Below are positions 24,815 to 32,991 of a DNA stretch of 36,255 nucleotides, piece after piece. Origin of the DNA: Pseudomonadota bacterium (lineage in GTDB: Bacteria; Pseudomonadota; Gammaproteobacteria; Burkholderiales; Burkholderiaceae_B); assembly GCA_023427085.1 (NCBI GenBank), contig JAEZBO010000053.1, positions 1 to 36,255 on the forward strand. Direction: 5' to 3'. Positions within the stretch are counted from its first letter, which is position 1. Each line of letters begins with the position of its first letter. Both the position numbers and the translations under genes were made by a program. The notes under the pieces are model-generated. The model did not search any database and was not told the DNA's origin. It worked only from the letters and a program-made list of their open reading frames with translations.

Positions 24815-26095
24815 TCAATGCAGCACGTCCTGCAGCGCCAGCGTCAGTCCCGGCACGTAGGTTATCAGCAGCAGCACTGTCGTCATCGCCAGCAGGAACG
24901 GCCACAAGGCGCGCGTGACGCGGCCCAGGCTCATGCCGCTGATCGCCATGCCGACGAACAGGCAATAGCCGACCGGCGGCGTGGCCATGCCCAGCGCGAC
25001 GTTGGTGACGATGATGGCGCCGAAATGGATGGGATCGATCTGGTAGGAGTTGGCGATCGCCATCAGCAAGGGACCGAGCACGACCATGATCGCGATCTCG
25101 TCCATCACCGCCGCCAGCAGGATGAAGGCGGCATTGAGCGCCAGCAGCATCTGCCACTTCTGGTCGATGTTGTCGGCCAGCCAGCCGGCCAGCCGCGTGG
25201 CCAACTGCTCTTGCGCGATCATCACACCGAAGCCGTTCGAGAACGCGATGATGGCCATGACGATGGCGGTCACCCGCAGCGCCTGCCAGACGATCCGCGG
25301 CAGCTCGCCGAGCTTGAGGCGGCGTTCGATGAACAGCCCGACCAGCATGGCGTACACACAGCTGACCACCGATGCCTCGGTAGGCGTGAAGACGCCACCG
25401 TAGATGCCGCCCAGCACGATCACCGGCGCCAGCAGCGCCCACACGCCGCGCCGCAGCGCCACGCGGATCTCGAACCAGCCGGCGCGCGGCTGCACCGGCA
25501 CGCGATGGCGGCGTGCATGCAGATAACAGATCAGCAGCAACGCCGCGGCCATCATCAGGCCCGGCAGAATGCCGGCCGTGAACAGGCGCGAGATCGACTG
25601 TTCGGACACCACGCCCCAGATGACGAAGGCGATCGACGGCGGGATAAGCGGCGCGAGCACCCCGGCGCACACCACCAGCGCCACCGCGAAACCCTTGTCG
25701 TAGCCGCGCTGCGCCATCACCGGGATCATGACCGCGCCGATCGCGGCGGTGGTCGCGGGCGCCGATCCCGAGATGGTCGCGAAGATCAACGCGGCCAGCA
25801 CCGTCACATGGCCGAGCCCGCCGGTCAGGTGCCTCACGAACACGTCGGCGACCTTGACCAGGCGTTCGGACAGGCCACCGGCCGTCATGAGTTCGCCGGC
25901 CAGCATGAAGAACGGGATCGCCAGCAGCGAGAACGACTGCGTGCCGGCCAGCAGGGTCTGCGGCAACAGCACCAGTGGGATGTCGGCCAGATACAGCGCC
26001 GCCAGCACGCTCAGGCCGATCGCAAACGCAAACGGTACGCCCAGCAGCACCAGGGCGGCGAAACCCGCCGACAACATCAGCGTGGCGGCACTCAT
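24815..26095 (-). CDS. dctM: TRAP transporter large permease (DctM)
   Basis: The 426-residue protein is almost wholly hydrophobic with about twelve membrane segments, the usual size for DctM. Typical segments are L-A-I-P-F-F-M-L-A-G-E-L-M, G-S-A-P-A-T-T-A-A-I-G-A-V-M-I-P and A-P-L-I-P-P-S-I-A-F-V-I-W-G. It uses the ion gradient to move the receptor-bound substrate across the inner membrane. Its ATG overlaps the stop of the small subunit gene by ATGA. The gene is followed by the LigI-like hydrolase, which suggests the imported compound is that enzyme's substrate or its precursor. Confidence 0.97.
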   Translation of the reverse strand: MSAATLMLSAGFAALVLLGVPFAFAIGLSVLAALYLADIPLVLLPQTLLAGTQSFSLLAIPFFMLAGELMTAGGLSERLVKVADVFVRHLTGGLGHVTVLAALIFATISGSAPATTAAIGAVMIPVMAQRGYDKGFAVALVVCAGVLAPLIPPSIAFVIWGVVSEQSISRLFTAGILPGLMMAAALLLICYLHARRHRVPVQPRAGWFEIRVALRRGVWALLAPVIVLGGIYGGVFTPTEASVVSCVYAMLVGLFIERRLKLGELPRIVWQALRVTAIVMAIIAFSNGFGVMIAQEQLATRLAGWLADNIDQKWQMLLALNAAFILLAAVMDEIAIMVVLGPLLMAIANSYQIDPIHFGAIIVTNVALGMATPPVGYCLFVGMAISGMSLGRVTRALWPFLLAMTTVLLLITYVPGLTLALQDVLH

Positions 26096-26577
26096 GATTG
26101 CTCCGCCGGGCCGAGCACCGCGCGTTCCAGCGAGAACACCAGCACCAGCAGGCCGAACACCGGCGCGGCGGCATGCAGGATCTCGACCGGATAACCGATC
26201 GACGCCGACACCATGCCACGCGTCTCGCGCAGGTAGTCCCAGCCCGCCAGCGCCATCGCCGCACCCAGCGCCGCGACCAGCAACGCGACGGCCCGCTCGA
26301 GCGCCTGGCCGCTGCGGCCCGGCAAGGCGTCGATCAGCGCCGACATCCGCGCATGCAGGCTGCTGCGCAGCCCCAGCGCGCTGGCCAGCACCACCACCCA
26401 GCTGAAACCCAGCAGCGACAGCTCTTCGCTCCAGGACAGGGAGCGTCCGCCCAGATAGCGCATGCCGACCTGCAAGGCCAGCACCGCCAGCATCCCCAGC
26501 ACGATGGCGATCGCCAGCGCGCGCAGCAGACGGTCCAGGCCGTCGAACAACTTTCTCATGCGGAGCTGCCGTTTCAT
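26092..26577 (-). CDS. dctQ: TRAP transporter small permease (DctQ)
   Basis: The 161-residue protein has four hydrophobic segments (about residues 18-38, 53-72, 91-111, 130-150), and the DctQ signature W-S-E-E-L-S-L-L-G-F-S-W at residues 48-59. It is the small membrane subunit that pairs with DctM. Start ATG 26577 overlaps the DctP stop (ATGA at 26574-26577), and its own stop overlaps the DctM start. So the three TRAP genes form one translationally coupled block. Confidence 0.95.
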   Translation of the reverse strand: MKRQLRMRKLFDGLDRLLRALAIAIVLGMLAVLALQVGMRYLGGRSLSWSEELSLLGFSWVVVLASALGLRSSLHARMSALIDALPGRSGQALERAVALLVAALGAAMALAGWDYLRETRGMVSASIGYPVEILHAAAPVFGLLVLVFSLERAVLGPAEQS

Positions 26578-27554
26578 GGGGCCGCGCGCAAGGCTTGGTC
26601 GATCAGCTCGGCGCCGAAGCGGGCACGGTACTTGTCGTAGATGGGCTGGACCGCCGCCTGGAACGGCGCGATCGAGGCCAGCCGGTTGACCTGCATGCCC
26701 TGCTGCAGCACCGCCAGCAGCCGGTCGGTGTTCTCGGCGTTCTGGCGCCGCTGCATCAGCGTGGCGTCCTTGCCTGCCTGCCGCAGCGCCGCGCGCTGCT
26801 CGGCCGGCAGACGGTTCAACGCGCGTTTGGAGATCAGCAGCAGATTGGTCGAGTACGAATGCCCGGTCAGCGACAGGAACTTCGTGACCTCCTGGTATTT
26901 GTTGCTGGCGACCACCGGCAACGGAATCTCGAGCCCGTCGATGGTGCCCTGCTGGACCGCGGTGTACGTTTCGCCCCAGGCCATCGGCACCGCCGAGCCG
27001 CCCATGGCGTTGAACATGTCGATGAACACCGGGTTCTGCATGACACGGTATTTGACTCCGGCCACGTCCTGCGGCTGCGTCACCGGCCGGCGGTTGTTCA
27101 GCATGTGCCGAAAGCCGCCCTCCATGTAGCCCAGCACCACGATGCCGCGCGCGTCGAGCCGTTCGGCCAGTTGCTGGCCGACCTGGCCATCGAGCACTCC
27201 GTGGGCCTGTTCGGGACTGGCGTAAAGAAACGGCAGATCATTGAGCTGCAGCGCCGGCTCGAGCTGCGCGACCACCGCGTTGGTGATGACGGCCGCCTCG
27301 ACGGTGCCCAGCCGCAGCCCTTCGAGCAACTGTTTCTCGTCGCCCAGCTGGCGGTTTGGGTACAGCTGCACGGTGACCGCGTCGCCCAGCCGCTGCGCAA
27401 GCGACTGCTGGAATGCCCTGGCGCCCATTGCGTACGGGTCGTCGGCGCTGTCGGCGGTGGTCCAGCCCAGCTTCAGCACGGTTTGCGCCCATGCGGCTGG
27501 CGCCACCAGCGCGGCTGCCAACAGGGCTCCCCACACAAATTTTCTGTTGATCAT
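26574..27554 (-). CDS. dctP: TRAP transporter periplasmic receptor (DctP)
   Basis: The 326-residue protein starts at ATG 27554, supported by a strong GGAGGTG site seven bases upstream; a longer frame to 27710 lacks a signal peptide. The N-terminus M-I-N-R-K-F-V-W-G-A-L-L-A-A-A-L is a signal peptide cut after A-W-A. Family marks include the conserved K-Y-R-V-M-Q-N-P-V-F-I-D region with the carboxylate-binding Arg, then W-G-E-T-Y-T-A-V-Q-Q-G-T-I-D-G-L-E. TRAP receptors bind organic acids such as C4-dicarboxylates, keto acids or aromatic acids. It is the first gene of the dctP-dctQ-dctM-hydrolase operon. Confidence 0.96.
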   Translation of the reverse strand: MINRKFVWGALLAAALVAPAAWAQTVLKLGWTTADSADDPYAMGARAFQQSLAQRLGDAVTVQLYPNRQLGDEKQLLEGLRLGTVEAAVITNAVVAQLEPALQLNDLPFLYASPEQAHGVLDGQVGQQLAERLDARGIVVLGYMEGGFRHMLNNRRPVTQPQDVAGVKYRVMQNPVFIDMFNAMGGSAVPMAWGETYTAVQQGTIDGLEIPLPVVASNKYQEVTKFLSLTGHSYSTNLLLISKRALNRLPAEQRAALRQAGKDATLMQRRQNAENTDRLLAVLQQGMQVNRLASIAPFQAAVQPIYDKYRARFGAELIDQALRAAP

Positions 27555-27727
27555 CACATTGCACCTCCGGTCGACGGGTCGGATCAGACGCCGCCCGCCG
27601 ATGCGCCGCGGCCCGCATGGCGGACGACGGCCGCATGCGTTTGGTCGCGGCGCTGAAAAGAGAGCCAGAGGATGCCCAGCCGGCCACAACGCCGGTATTG
27701 GAGCTTTCACCAGAACTATTTCTTAAT

Positions 27728-27759
27728 CTAGGTTTTGTAGTCCTAGGCTGGAAAAACTG
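27728..27759 (-). promoter_or_regulatory. Candidate dctP promoter and CTAGG-N9-CCTAG palindrome
   Basis: On the minus strand GGGACA, an 18-bp spacer and TACAAA form a possible sigma-70 promoter in the AT-rich part of the gap. The inverted repeat CTAGG (27728-27732) and CCTAG (27742-27746) spans the -10 and could be an operator. No regulator gene is adjacent, so the controlling protein is unknown. Position of the hexamers is a reading by eye. Confidence 0.35.
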
Positions 27760-27803
27760 TCCCAGACTGAAAAAGCGATAACGCTGAATGCGGATCAGGC
27801 CAA

Positions 27804-27832
27804 CAAAAAACGCCAGCCTCGAAAGGCTGGCG
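27804..27832 (-). terminator. Intrinsic terminator of the dsdA-amidase-bug operon
   Basis: A perfect 9-bp stem CGCCAGCCT/AGGCTGGCG (27811-27819, 27824-27832) with the 4-base loop CGAA is followed on the minus strand by a run of six T residues. It lies 63 bp after the Bug gene stop at 27895 and is the clearest terminator in the window. Confidence 0.93.
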
Positions 27833-27850
27833 TCAAGGGCCGGCACACGC

Positions 27851-27868
27851 CGCGCCGCGCGCGGCGCG
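27851..27868. repeat. 18-bp perfect GC palindrome
   Basis: CGCGCCGCGCGCGGCGCG is its own reverse complement. It lies in the 3' untranslated region of the Bug gene between stop codon and terminator, inside a longer GC/CG-only stretch. It may just extend transcript 3' structure. Confidence 0.5.
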
Positions 27869-27894
27869 CGGCGCGTATCGCGCGCTCGCCGTCG

Positions 27895-28890
27895 TCAGTT
27901 CGCCTGGATCCCGGCCTTGGCCGCCACCGCCTTCATCGCCGGCATGTCCTTGACGATGCGCACATCGACCTGCGCACCGCTGGCGTAATCCGGCTCGAAG
28001 CCGTTTTCGATCATCTTCTGCTGCACCTGCGGATCGGCGACCACCGCGGCCAGCGCCTGCTCGAGCTTCCGGCGCACCTCGGCAGGCAGGCCGCGCGGCG
28101 CGACCAGCGCCAGCCAGGTGTCCATCTTGACGTCCGGGTAGCCGCTTTCGGCGGCGGTCGGCACGTCGGGCAGCAGCTTCGAGCGGGTCGCCGCCGTGGT
28201 GACGATCGCCTTGACGGTACCGGCCTTGACCTGCGGCACGGCGGCCGCAGTGGTGTCGACCGAGTACGGGATCTGCCCGCCGATCAGGTCGGTCATGGCT
28301 GGTGAACTGCCTTTGTAGGGCACGTGCGAGAGCTTGACGCCGGCCGCCGCCGCGAGGATTTCGGCGGCGAAATGCGCGGTGGTGCCGGCCCCGAACGAGC
28401 CATAGAACACCTCGCCCGGCTTGGCCTTGGCCTGCTCGACGAACTGCGCCATATCGCTGGCCGGCGCCTTGGGATTGGCCAGCAGCATCAGGCCGGTGCT
28501 GCCGACCTGGCCGATGCCCTCGAAGCTCTTGGGCGGATCGTAGGCCAGGTTCGGATAGATGGCCGGATTGATCGTGAACGTGGTGGTCGACGTGAACAGC
28601 AGCGTATAGCCATCGGGCTTGGCGCGCGCCGCGTAGGTCGCGCCGATGCTGGTGCCGGCGCCGGCGCGGTTCTCGACCACCACCGACTGGCCCAGCTGCT
28701 TGCCCAGCTCGACGGCGACCAGCCGGCCCAGCACGTCGGTCGCGCCGCCCGCCGGGAACGGCACGACCAGTTGCAGCGGCCGCTCGGGAAAATCGGCGCG
28801 GGCGGCGGCCGGCGCAAGCGCCAGCCCTGCCGCCAACGCCAGGCCCAGCACGGCGCTGGAACCACGAAGAGAGAATTTGCTGATTGCCAT
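27895..28890 (-). CDS. Bug-family (TctC) periplasmic solute receptor
   Basis: The 331-residue protein starts at ATG 28890 behind AAGGGG. The signal peptide is M-A-I-S-K-F-S-L-R-G-S-S-A followed by a hydrophobic stretch and cleavage after A-R-A; a longer frame to 29304 runs back into the amidase gene. The mature part has F-P-E-R-P-L-Q-L-V-V-P-F-P-A-G-G-A-T-D and V-V-V-E-N-R-A-G-A-G, then V-P-Y-K-G-S-S-P-A-M-T-D-L-I-G-G. It is closely similar along its length to the Bug protein at 16367-17341, so the two could be paralogues. It is the last gene of the dsdA-amidase operon and likely binds an amide or amino-acid related solute. Confidence 0.94.
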   Translation of the reverse strand: MAISKFSLRGSSAVLGLALAAGLALAPAAARADFPERPLQLVVPFPAGGATDVLGRLVAVELGKQLGQSVVVENRAGAGTSIGATYAARAKPDGYTLLFTSTTTFTINPAIYPNLAYDPPKSFEGIGQVGSTGLMLLANPKAPASDMAQFVEQAKAKPGEVFYGSFGAGTTAHFAAEILAAAAGVKLSHVPYKGSSPAMTDLIGGQIPYSVDTTAAAVPQVKAGTVKAIVTTAATRSKLLPDVPTAAESGYPDVKMDTWLALVAPRGLPAEVRRKLEQALAAVVADPQVQQKMIENGFEPDYASGAQVDVRIVKDMPAMKAVAAKAGIQAN

Positions 28891-28940
28891 GGTATTACCC
28901 CTTGAAGGTGAAGATCTCTGATGGATCCTGAAAGAAAAAA

Positions 28941-30464
28941 TCAGACCGGCGCGCCGCTGCCGTGTCCGCCCGCCGGGCCGGTGTGGGCCCCCGGCGGATG
29001 GGTGACCAGCGTGCGCAGATCGACGTCCGCGGCCCGCAGGCGCTCGATGTCGGGCAGCGGCCGCGCCAGCAGCGGGTCGTCGGCGAAGGCCGCCTCGAGC
29101 GCCTGCGCGCGGTCGAGCAGCAAGGCGTCCTGGCGAAAGCCGCCGATCACCTGCAGCCCGAACGGCATGCCACGGTGATCGCGGCCGCAAGGCAGCGACA
29201 GCGCCGGATTGGTGGCCAGCGTCACCACGTAGGTCAACGACAGCCAGCGGTAATAGTTTTCGAGCGGCCGGCCGTTGACCGCGTCCAGGTACAGCTGCGA
29301 CCACGGGAACGGCGACACCGGCGTGACCGGCGACAGGATCAGGTCGTAGTCGTCGAACAGGCGCTGAAAGCTGCGGAAGATGCGGGTCTGCACCGCGTGC
29401 GCGGCGGCCACGTCCTCGAGCGTCATCGCGATGCCCAGCTCGAAGTTGGCGCGGCTATTGGGCCCCAGCGACTGCGGATCCTTGCGATAGGCGTCGCGCA
29501 TGCTGATGACGAAGTTCTGCGCGCGCACCACGTCGAAGCTGCGATGCGCGCCGTCCATGTCAGGCGTGATGGCCTCGCAGCGCGCCACCCGCGGCGCCAG
29601 CGCGGCGATCTTGTCGCGGAACACGCGGCGGATGTCCTCGTCGACCTCGCAGACGCCGAAGTCCTCGGTGTAGCCGATGCGCAGGCCCGCCAGGTCTTGC
29701 GCGGTACCGGCGTAATCGCCGGCCGACGCGTCGTAGCTGAGCGGATCGGCGTCGTAGCGGCCCACCGTCGCGGCCAGTTGCAGCCGTGTGTCGGCCACCG
29801 TGCGGCCCATCGGCCCGACCACCGAGATGCCGGTCCAGCCCAGCGGCTTGCGTTCGCTGGGCACCAGCCCCGGCGAGGTGCGCAGGCCGACCACGCCGCA
29901 CTTGGCGGCCGGGATGCGCAGCGACCCGCCGGTATCCGAGCCGCTGCACAGCGGCACCAAGTCGGCGGCCAGCGCGGCGGCCGACCCGCCCGACGAGCCG
30001 CCGGCGTTCAGGGCCGGATCGAAGGGGTTGCCGGTGGCGCCCCACACCGCATTGCGGGTGTTGGCGCCGGCCCCCATCTCGGGCACGTTGGTCTTGCCGA
30101 CCACGATCGCGCCGGCGGCGCGCAGGCGCCGCACCAGCTCGTTGTCGTGCGCCGGCACGTTGTCGCGGTACAGCGGCGAGCCATAGGTCGTCAGCAGGCC
30201 GGCGGTTTCCTCCAGATCCTTGATGCCGATCGGCAGACCGTGCAGCAGTCCCAGCGGCCGGCCTTGGCGCAGCGCGTCGTCGGCATCGCGCGCCTCGGCG
30301 CGGGCACGCTCGAAGCAGGTGGCCGTGAAGGCATTGATGTGCGGATTGAGCGCCTCGATGCGCGCCAGGCAGGCCTCCAGCAGCGCGGACGGCAGCAGTT
30401 GGCGGGCGCCGATGCGGCGGCGCAATTCGACGGCGGACAGCGCGGTCAGGTCAAGGTCGGACAT
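28941..30464 (-). CDS. Amidase-signature (AS) family amidase
   Basis: The protein has 507 residues from ATG 30464 (M-S-D-L-D-L-T); a longer frame to 30677 overlaps dsdA and is rejected. The Ser-cisSer-Lys catalytic triad of the amidase signature family is visible: Lys in G-L-P-I-G-I-K-D, the Gly/Ser-rich loop G-G-S-S-G-G-S-A-A-A-L-A, and the nucleophile in S-G-S-D-T-G-G-S-L-R-I-P-A. AS enzymes hydrolyse amides or ureas to acid plus ammonia. It sits 41 bp after dsdA and 50 bp before a Bug gene on one strand. A substrate such as an amino acid amide or N-acyl compound is plausible but not shown. Confidence 0.95.
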   Translation of the reverse strand: MSDLDLTALSAVELRRRIGARQLLPSALLEACLARIEALNPHINAFTATCFERARAEARDADDALRQGRPLGLLHGLPIGIKDLEETAGLLTTYGSPLYRDNVPAHDNELVRRLRAAGAIVVGKTNVPEMGAGANTRNAVWGATGNPFDPALNAGGSSGGSAAALAADLVPLCSGSDTGGSLRIPAAKCGVVGLRTSPGLVPSERKPLGWTGISVVGPMGRTVADTRLQLAATVGRYDADPLSYDASAGDYAGTAQDLAGLRIGYTEDFGVCEVDEDIRRVFRDKIAALAPRVARCEAITPDMDGAHRSFDVVRAQNFVISMRDAYRKDPQSLGPNSRANFELGIAMTLEDVAAAHAVQTRIFRSFQRLFDDYDLILSPVTPVSPFPWSQLYLDAVNGRPLENYYRWLSLTYVVTLATNPALSLPCGRDHRGMPFGLQVIGGFRQDALLLDRAQALEAAFADDPLLARPLPDIERLRAADVDLRTLVTHPPGAHTGPAGGHGSGAPV

Positions 30465-30505
30465 GGACAGTTCCTCGGATCGACGGAATAGGCAGCGCGG
30501 CGGGC

Positions 30506-31864
30506 TCAGGCCGGCTGGCCGAGCAAGGCGCGGCCGCGCGCCTGGAAGATGGCATGTTCGGCGGCCGGCACCAGCGAGCCGCCGGTGCTCCACAGCACAT
30601 GGGTCGCGTCGGCCAGCGCATCCGCCAGGCCATGGCGGGCAACGAACTCGCGGCCGGCCGCGCTGGTGGTCAGCCACTCGGGGCCGGCAAAGCCGGCGGC
30701 TGCCGACGGCTCGATCAAGGCGCCGTGCGCGGCGTTCAGCAGCGCGGCGTCCCTGAACAGCCGGTCGTCACGCACCGTGAAGACGCCCGCCAGCAAGCCC
30801 CGCATCAGCGGCGCGACCAGCGGCGACGCCAATCCCACCGCCAGGCCGTCGGCCTCGGTGCGGTTGTCCAGGCCGACGTCGTAGACCGACAGCGGCGTGT
30901 CGCTGCCGCTAGCCAGTTGCACCAGCATGCACGGCGACGCGGCCGGCTCGGCGAAAAAGCCGTGCACGTGCCGGCCGAAGCGTTGCTTGAGACCGTACAG
31001 GATGCCGCCGGGTGCGCCGCCGACGCCGCAAGGCAGGTAGACGAACAGCGGATGGGTCGCATCGACCGGCCGGCCGGCCGCGGCCAGCTGTTCGGCCAGC
31101 TCGTCGGCGCTGGCGGCATAGCCCATGAACAGCGCGGCCGAATGTTCGTCGTCGACGAAATAACCGTAAGGGTCAGCCTCGGCCTGCTCGCGGCCGGCCT
31201 GCACCGCGCGGGCGTAGTCGCCGGCGTGTTCGATCACGTCGATGCCATGGTTGCGCAGCCGGTCCTTCTTCCATTGCTTGGCGTCGGCCGACATGTGCAC
31301 GACCGCGCGAAAACCCAGCGCCCGCGAGATCAGGCCGATGCCCAGGCCGAGGTTGCCGGTGCTGCCCACCGCCACCGTGTAGCGCGCGAACAGCGCGCGC
31401 GCCGCGGCGCTGTCGAGCGCCGGCAACGCGCCAGCAGCCGGCCCGCCGGACGCCGGGTCGCCAGCCTGTGCCCCGCACTGCTCGTGCAGCAGCCGTTCCG
31501 CCAGGCTCAGCACCTCGTGAAAGCCGCCACGCGCCTTGACCGAGCCGGCCACCGGCAGATCGTGGTCGGCCTTCAGCAGCCAGGTGCCGGCATCGGCGCG
31601 GCCCGGCAGCAGCGCCTCGCGCAAACCGTCCACCGGCAGCAGCGGCGAACGGACCCGGCCCGCGTCGGCGGCCAGCTCGGGAAACACCCGCGCCAGCACC
31701 GCGGCATGGCGCGCCATGCGTTGCGCGGCCTGTGCCGGCGTGCCCGAGTCGTCGGCCAGCGGCGGCACCGTCGCCTCGCCGTAGGCGGGGTTGCACCACA
31801 GCGTCGCCTCGTGGCTACGCAGGGTCTGCAGAAGTCCGGCGGACAGGCCGCTGGCTGGATTCAT
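30506..31864 (-). CDS. dsdA: D-serine dehydratase (PLP-dependent)
   Basis: The 452-residue protein starts at ATG 31864 and is close in length to E. coli DsdA (442). PLP is expected on K110 in the motif A-G-S-V-K-A-R-G-G-F-H-E-V-L, preceded by L-K-A-D-H-D-L-P-V. The Gly-rich cofactor loops are seen as G-S-T-G-N-L-G-L-G-I-G and C-G-V-G-G-A-P-G-G. It converts D-serine (and possibly D-threonine) to the keto acid and ammonia in the cytoplasm. It is first in the operon with amidase and Bug receptor and divergent from a LysR gene, like dsdC-dsdA in enteric bacteria, though the dsdX permease is absent. Confidence 0.95.
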   Translation of the reverse strand: MNPASGLSAGLLQTLRSHEATLWCNPAYGEATVPPLADDSGTPAQAAQRMARHAAVLARVFPELAADAGRVRSPLLPVDGLREALLPGRADAGTWLLKADHDLPVAGSVKARGGFHEVLSLAERLLHEQCGAQAGDPASGGPAAGALPALDSAAARALFARYTVAVGSTGNLGLGIGLISRALGFRAVVHMSADAKQWKKDRLRNHGIDVIEHAGDYARAVQAGREQAEADPYGYFVDDEHSAALFMGYAASADELAEQLAAAGRPVDATHPLFVYLPCGVGGAPGGILYGLKQRFGRHVHGFFAEPAASPCMLVQLASGSDTPLSVYDVGLDNRTEADGLAVGLASPLVAPLMRGLLAGVFTVRDDRLFRDAALLNAAHGALIEPSAAAGFAGPEWLTTSAAGREFVARHGLADALADATHVLWSTGGSLVPAAEHAIFQARGRALLGQPA

Positions 31865-31959
31865 GATGGCTGGCTCCGATGCTGTGTCCTGACGGTGACG
31901 CCGCTCGCGCGGCGTGCACACGGTATGGATACGATTCTTGTGGATGCACCGGCCGGCAA

Positions 31960-31997
31960 CAAGCGATACTTGCTACACCAACCATAAGCAAAACTTA
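31960..31997. promoter_or_regulatory. Pair of AAG-N5-CTT palindromes, possible LysR sites
   Basis: CAAG-N5-CTTG occurs at 31960-31972 and TAAG-N5-CTTA at 31985-31997, with centres 25 bp apart. They lie between dsdA (start 31864) and the divergent LysR gene (start 32004), the second one reaching the LysR ribosome-binding region. Two similar half-spaced sites upstream of a LysR target are typical, so this is a candidate regulatory region. Base assignment is direct; function inferred. Confidence 0.5.
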
Positions 31998-32003
31998 AAG
32001 CTC

Positions 32004-32945
32004 ATGTCCTTGTCGGCCTCTCTGCTCGGTGCCTTGCGCTGCTTCGACGTGGCGGCCCGCCATTGCAATTTCACGCATGCCGCCAATGAATTGCACCTGA
32101 CTCCCAGCGCCGTCAGCCAGCAGATCCGCCAGCTCGAGACCCACGTGGGCCAGGCGCTGTTCTTAAGGCAGGCTCGCGGCTTGGCGCTGACACCGGCCGG
32201 CCGGCAACTGTTCGCCGCCGTCACCGGGCCGCTGGCCAGCCTGTCGCAAGGCGTCGATGCCTTGCGGGCCGCACCGGCGCCGCTGAAGCTGACCTGCTCG
32301 CCGTCGTTCGCGATGCTGTGGCTGATGCCGCGGCTGGTTCGGCTGCATCGCGAGCATCCCGAGATCGAACTGAACCTGGCCGCGGAATTCCAGAGCGTCG
32401 ACCGTCACGAGCTGCTGGCCAGCGGCACCGATTGTGCGATCCGCTACGATCCGATCGCCTACGAAGGCCTGTCGGCCATCACGCTGATGCCCGAAACCTT
32501 GCTGGCCGTGGCCAGTCCGCGCTACCTGGCCGAACATGGCCCGCTCGACAGCGCCCGGGCCATGCAGGCCACCACGCTGCTGCAGGACGCCGATCCCTGG
32601 CACCATGCGCCCGCCGACATCGAATGGGACAGTTGGTGGGCGCGGGCCTTTCCGGCCGATCCGCGCACGCAGCGCGATGGCGGCGCGCAGGCCTTCAACC
32701 TGTCGATGCTGGCGCTGACCGCCGCGCGCAATCACCAGGGCGTGGCGATCGGCCGGCTGGCCTTGATGGCCGAGGATCTGCAGGCCGGCACGCTGGTGCC
32801 GGCGCATCCGCTGCGGGTGCGTTCGCCGGCGCGTTATGTGCTGTTGACCGCGCGCGACGACGATCCGCGCGTGCTGACCTTGTCGAAATGGCTGCGCAAG
32901 GAATGCCAGGCCTTCAGCGCGGCGGTCGGCCAGGCGAGCGGCTGA
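32004..32945 (+). CDS. LysR-family regulator (GcvA/DsdC-like)
   Basis: The protein has 313 residues from ATG 32004; an extension to 31914 has no family similarity and crosses the palindromes. The helix-turn-helix reads L-G-A-L-R-C-F-D-V-A-A-R-H-C-N-F-T-H-A-A-N-E-L, then T-P-S-A-V-S-Q-Q-I-R-Q-L-E, the GcvA type pattern. The effector domain contains L-K-L-T-C-S-P-S-F-A-M-L-W-L-M-P-R-L and R-Y-D-P-I-A-Y-E. It is divergent from dsdA by 139 bp and probably activates the dsdA-amidase-bug operon, perhaps in response to D-serine. The inducer is inferred from context only. Confidence 0.93.
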   Translation: MSLSASLLGALRCFDVAARHCNFTHAANELHLTPSAVSQQIRQLETHVGQALFLRQARGLALTPAGRQLFAAVTGPLASLSQGVDALRAAPAPLKLTCSPSFAMLWLMPRLVRLHREHPEIELNLAAEFQSVDRHELLASGTDCAIRYDPIAYEGLSAITLMPETLLAVASPRYLAEHGPLDSARAMQATTLLQDADPWHHAPADIEWDSWWARAFPADPRTQRDGGAQAFNLSMLALTAARNHQGVAIGRLALMAEDLQAGTLVPAHPLRVRSPARYVLLTARDDDPRVLTLSKWLRKECQAFSAAVGQASG

Positions 32946-32991
32946 GCCGGGCGCCGGCCACCTGCCTGGCCAGTCGCCCTCCCCACCCGGC

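Larger units (their letters stand above)
27555..27894. other. Intergenic region with dctP promoter area and 3' elements
   Basis: This 340-bp gap holds the strong dctP ribosome site near the ATG, an AT-rich stretch (27700-27780) that probably contains the dctP promoter, then the terminator (27804-27832) and an 18-bp palindrome of the Bug gene to the right. A short open frame through it is a GC-rich artefact. No RNA gene is recognised. Confidence 0.6.

Noticed and set aside
24134..26194. A 686-residue plus-strand frame opposite the hydrolase and DctM
   Set aside because: His/Gln/Arg-rich composition without domains, wholly antisense to well-supported genes.
28890..29304. N-terminal extension of the third Bug protein
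   Set aside because: The extension lies in the amidase coding region; the ATG at 28890 has a good ribosome site and a signal peptide follows it.
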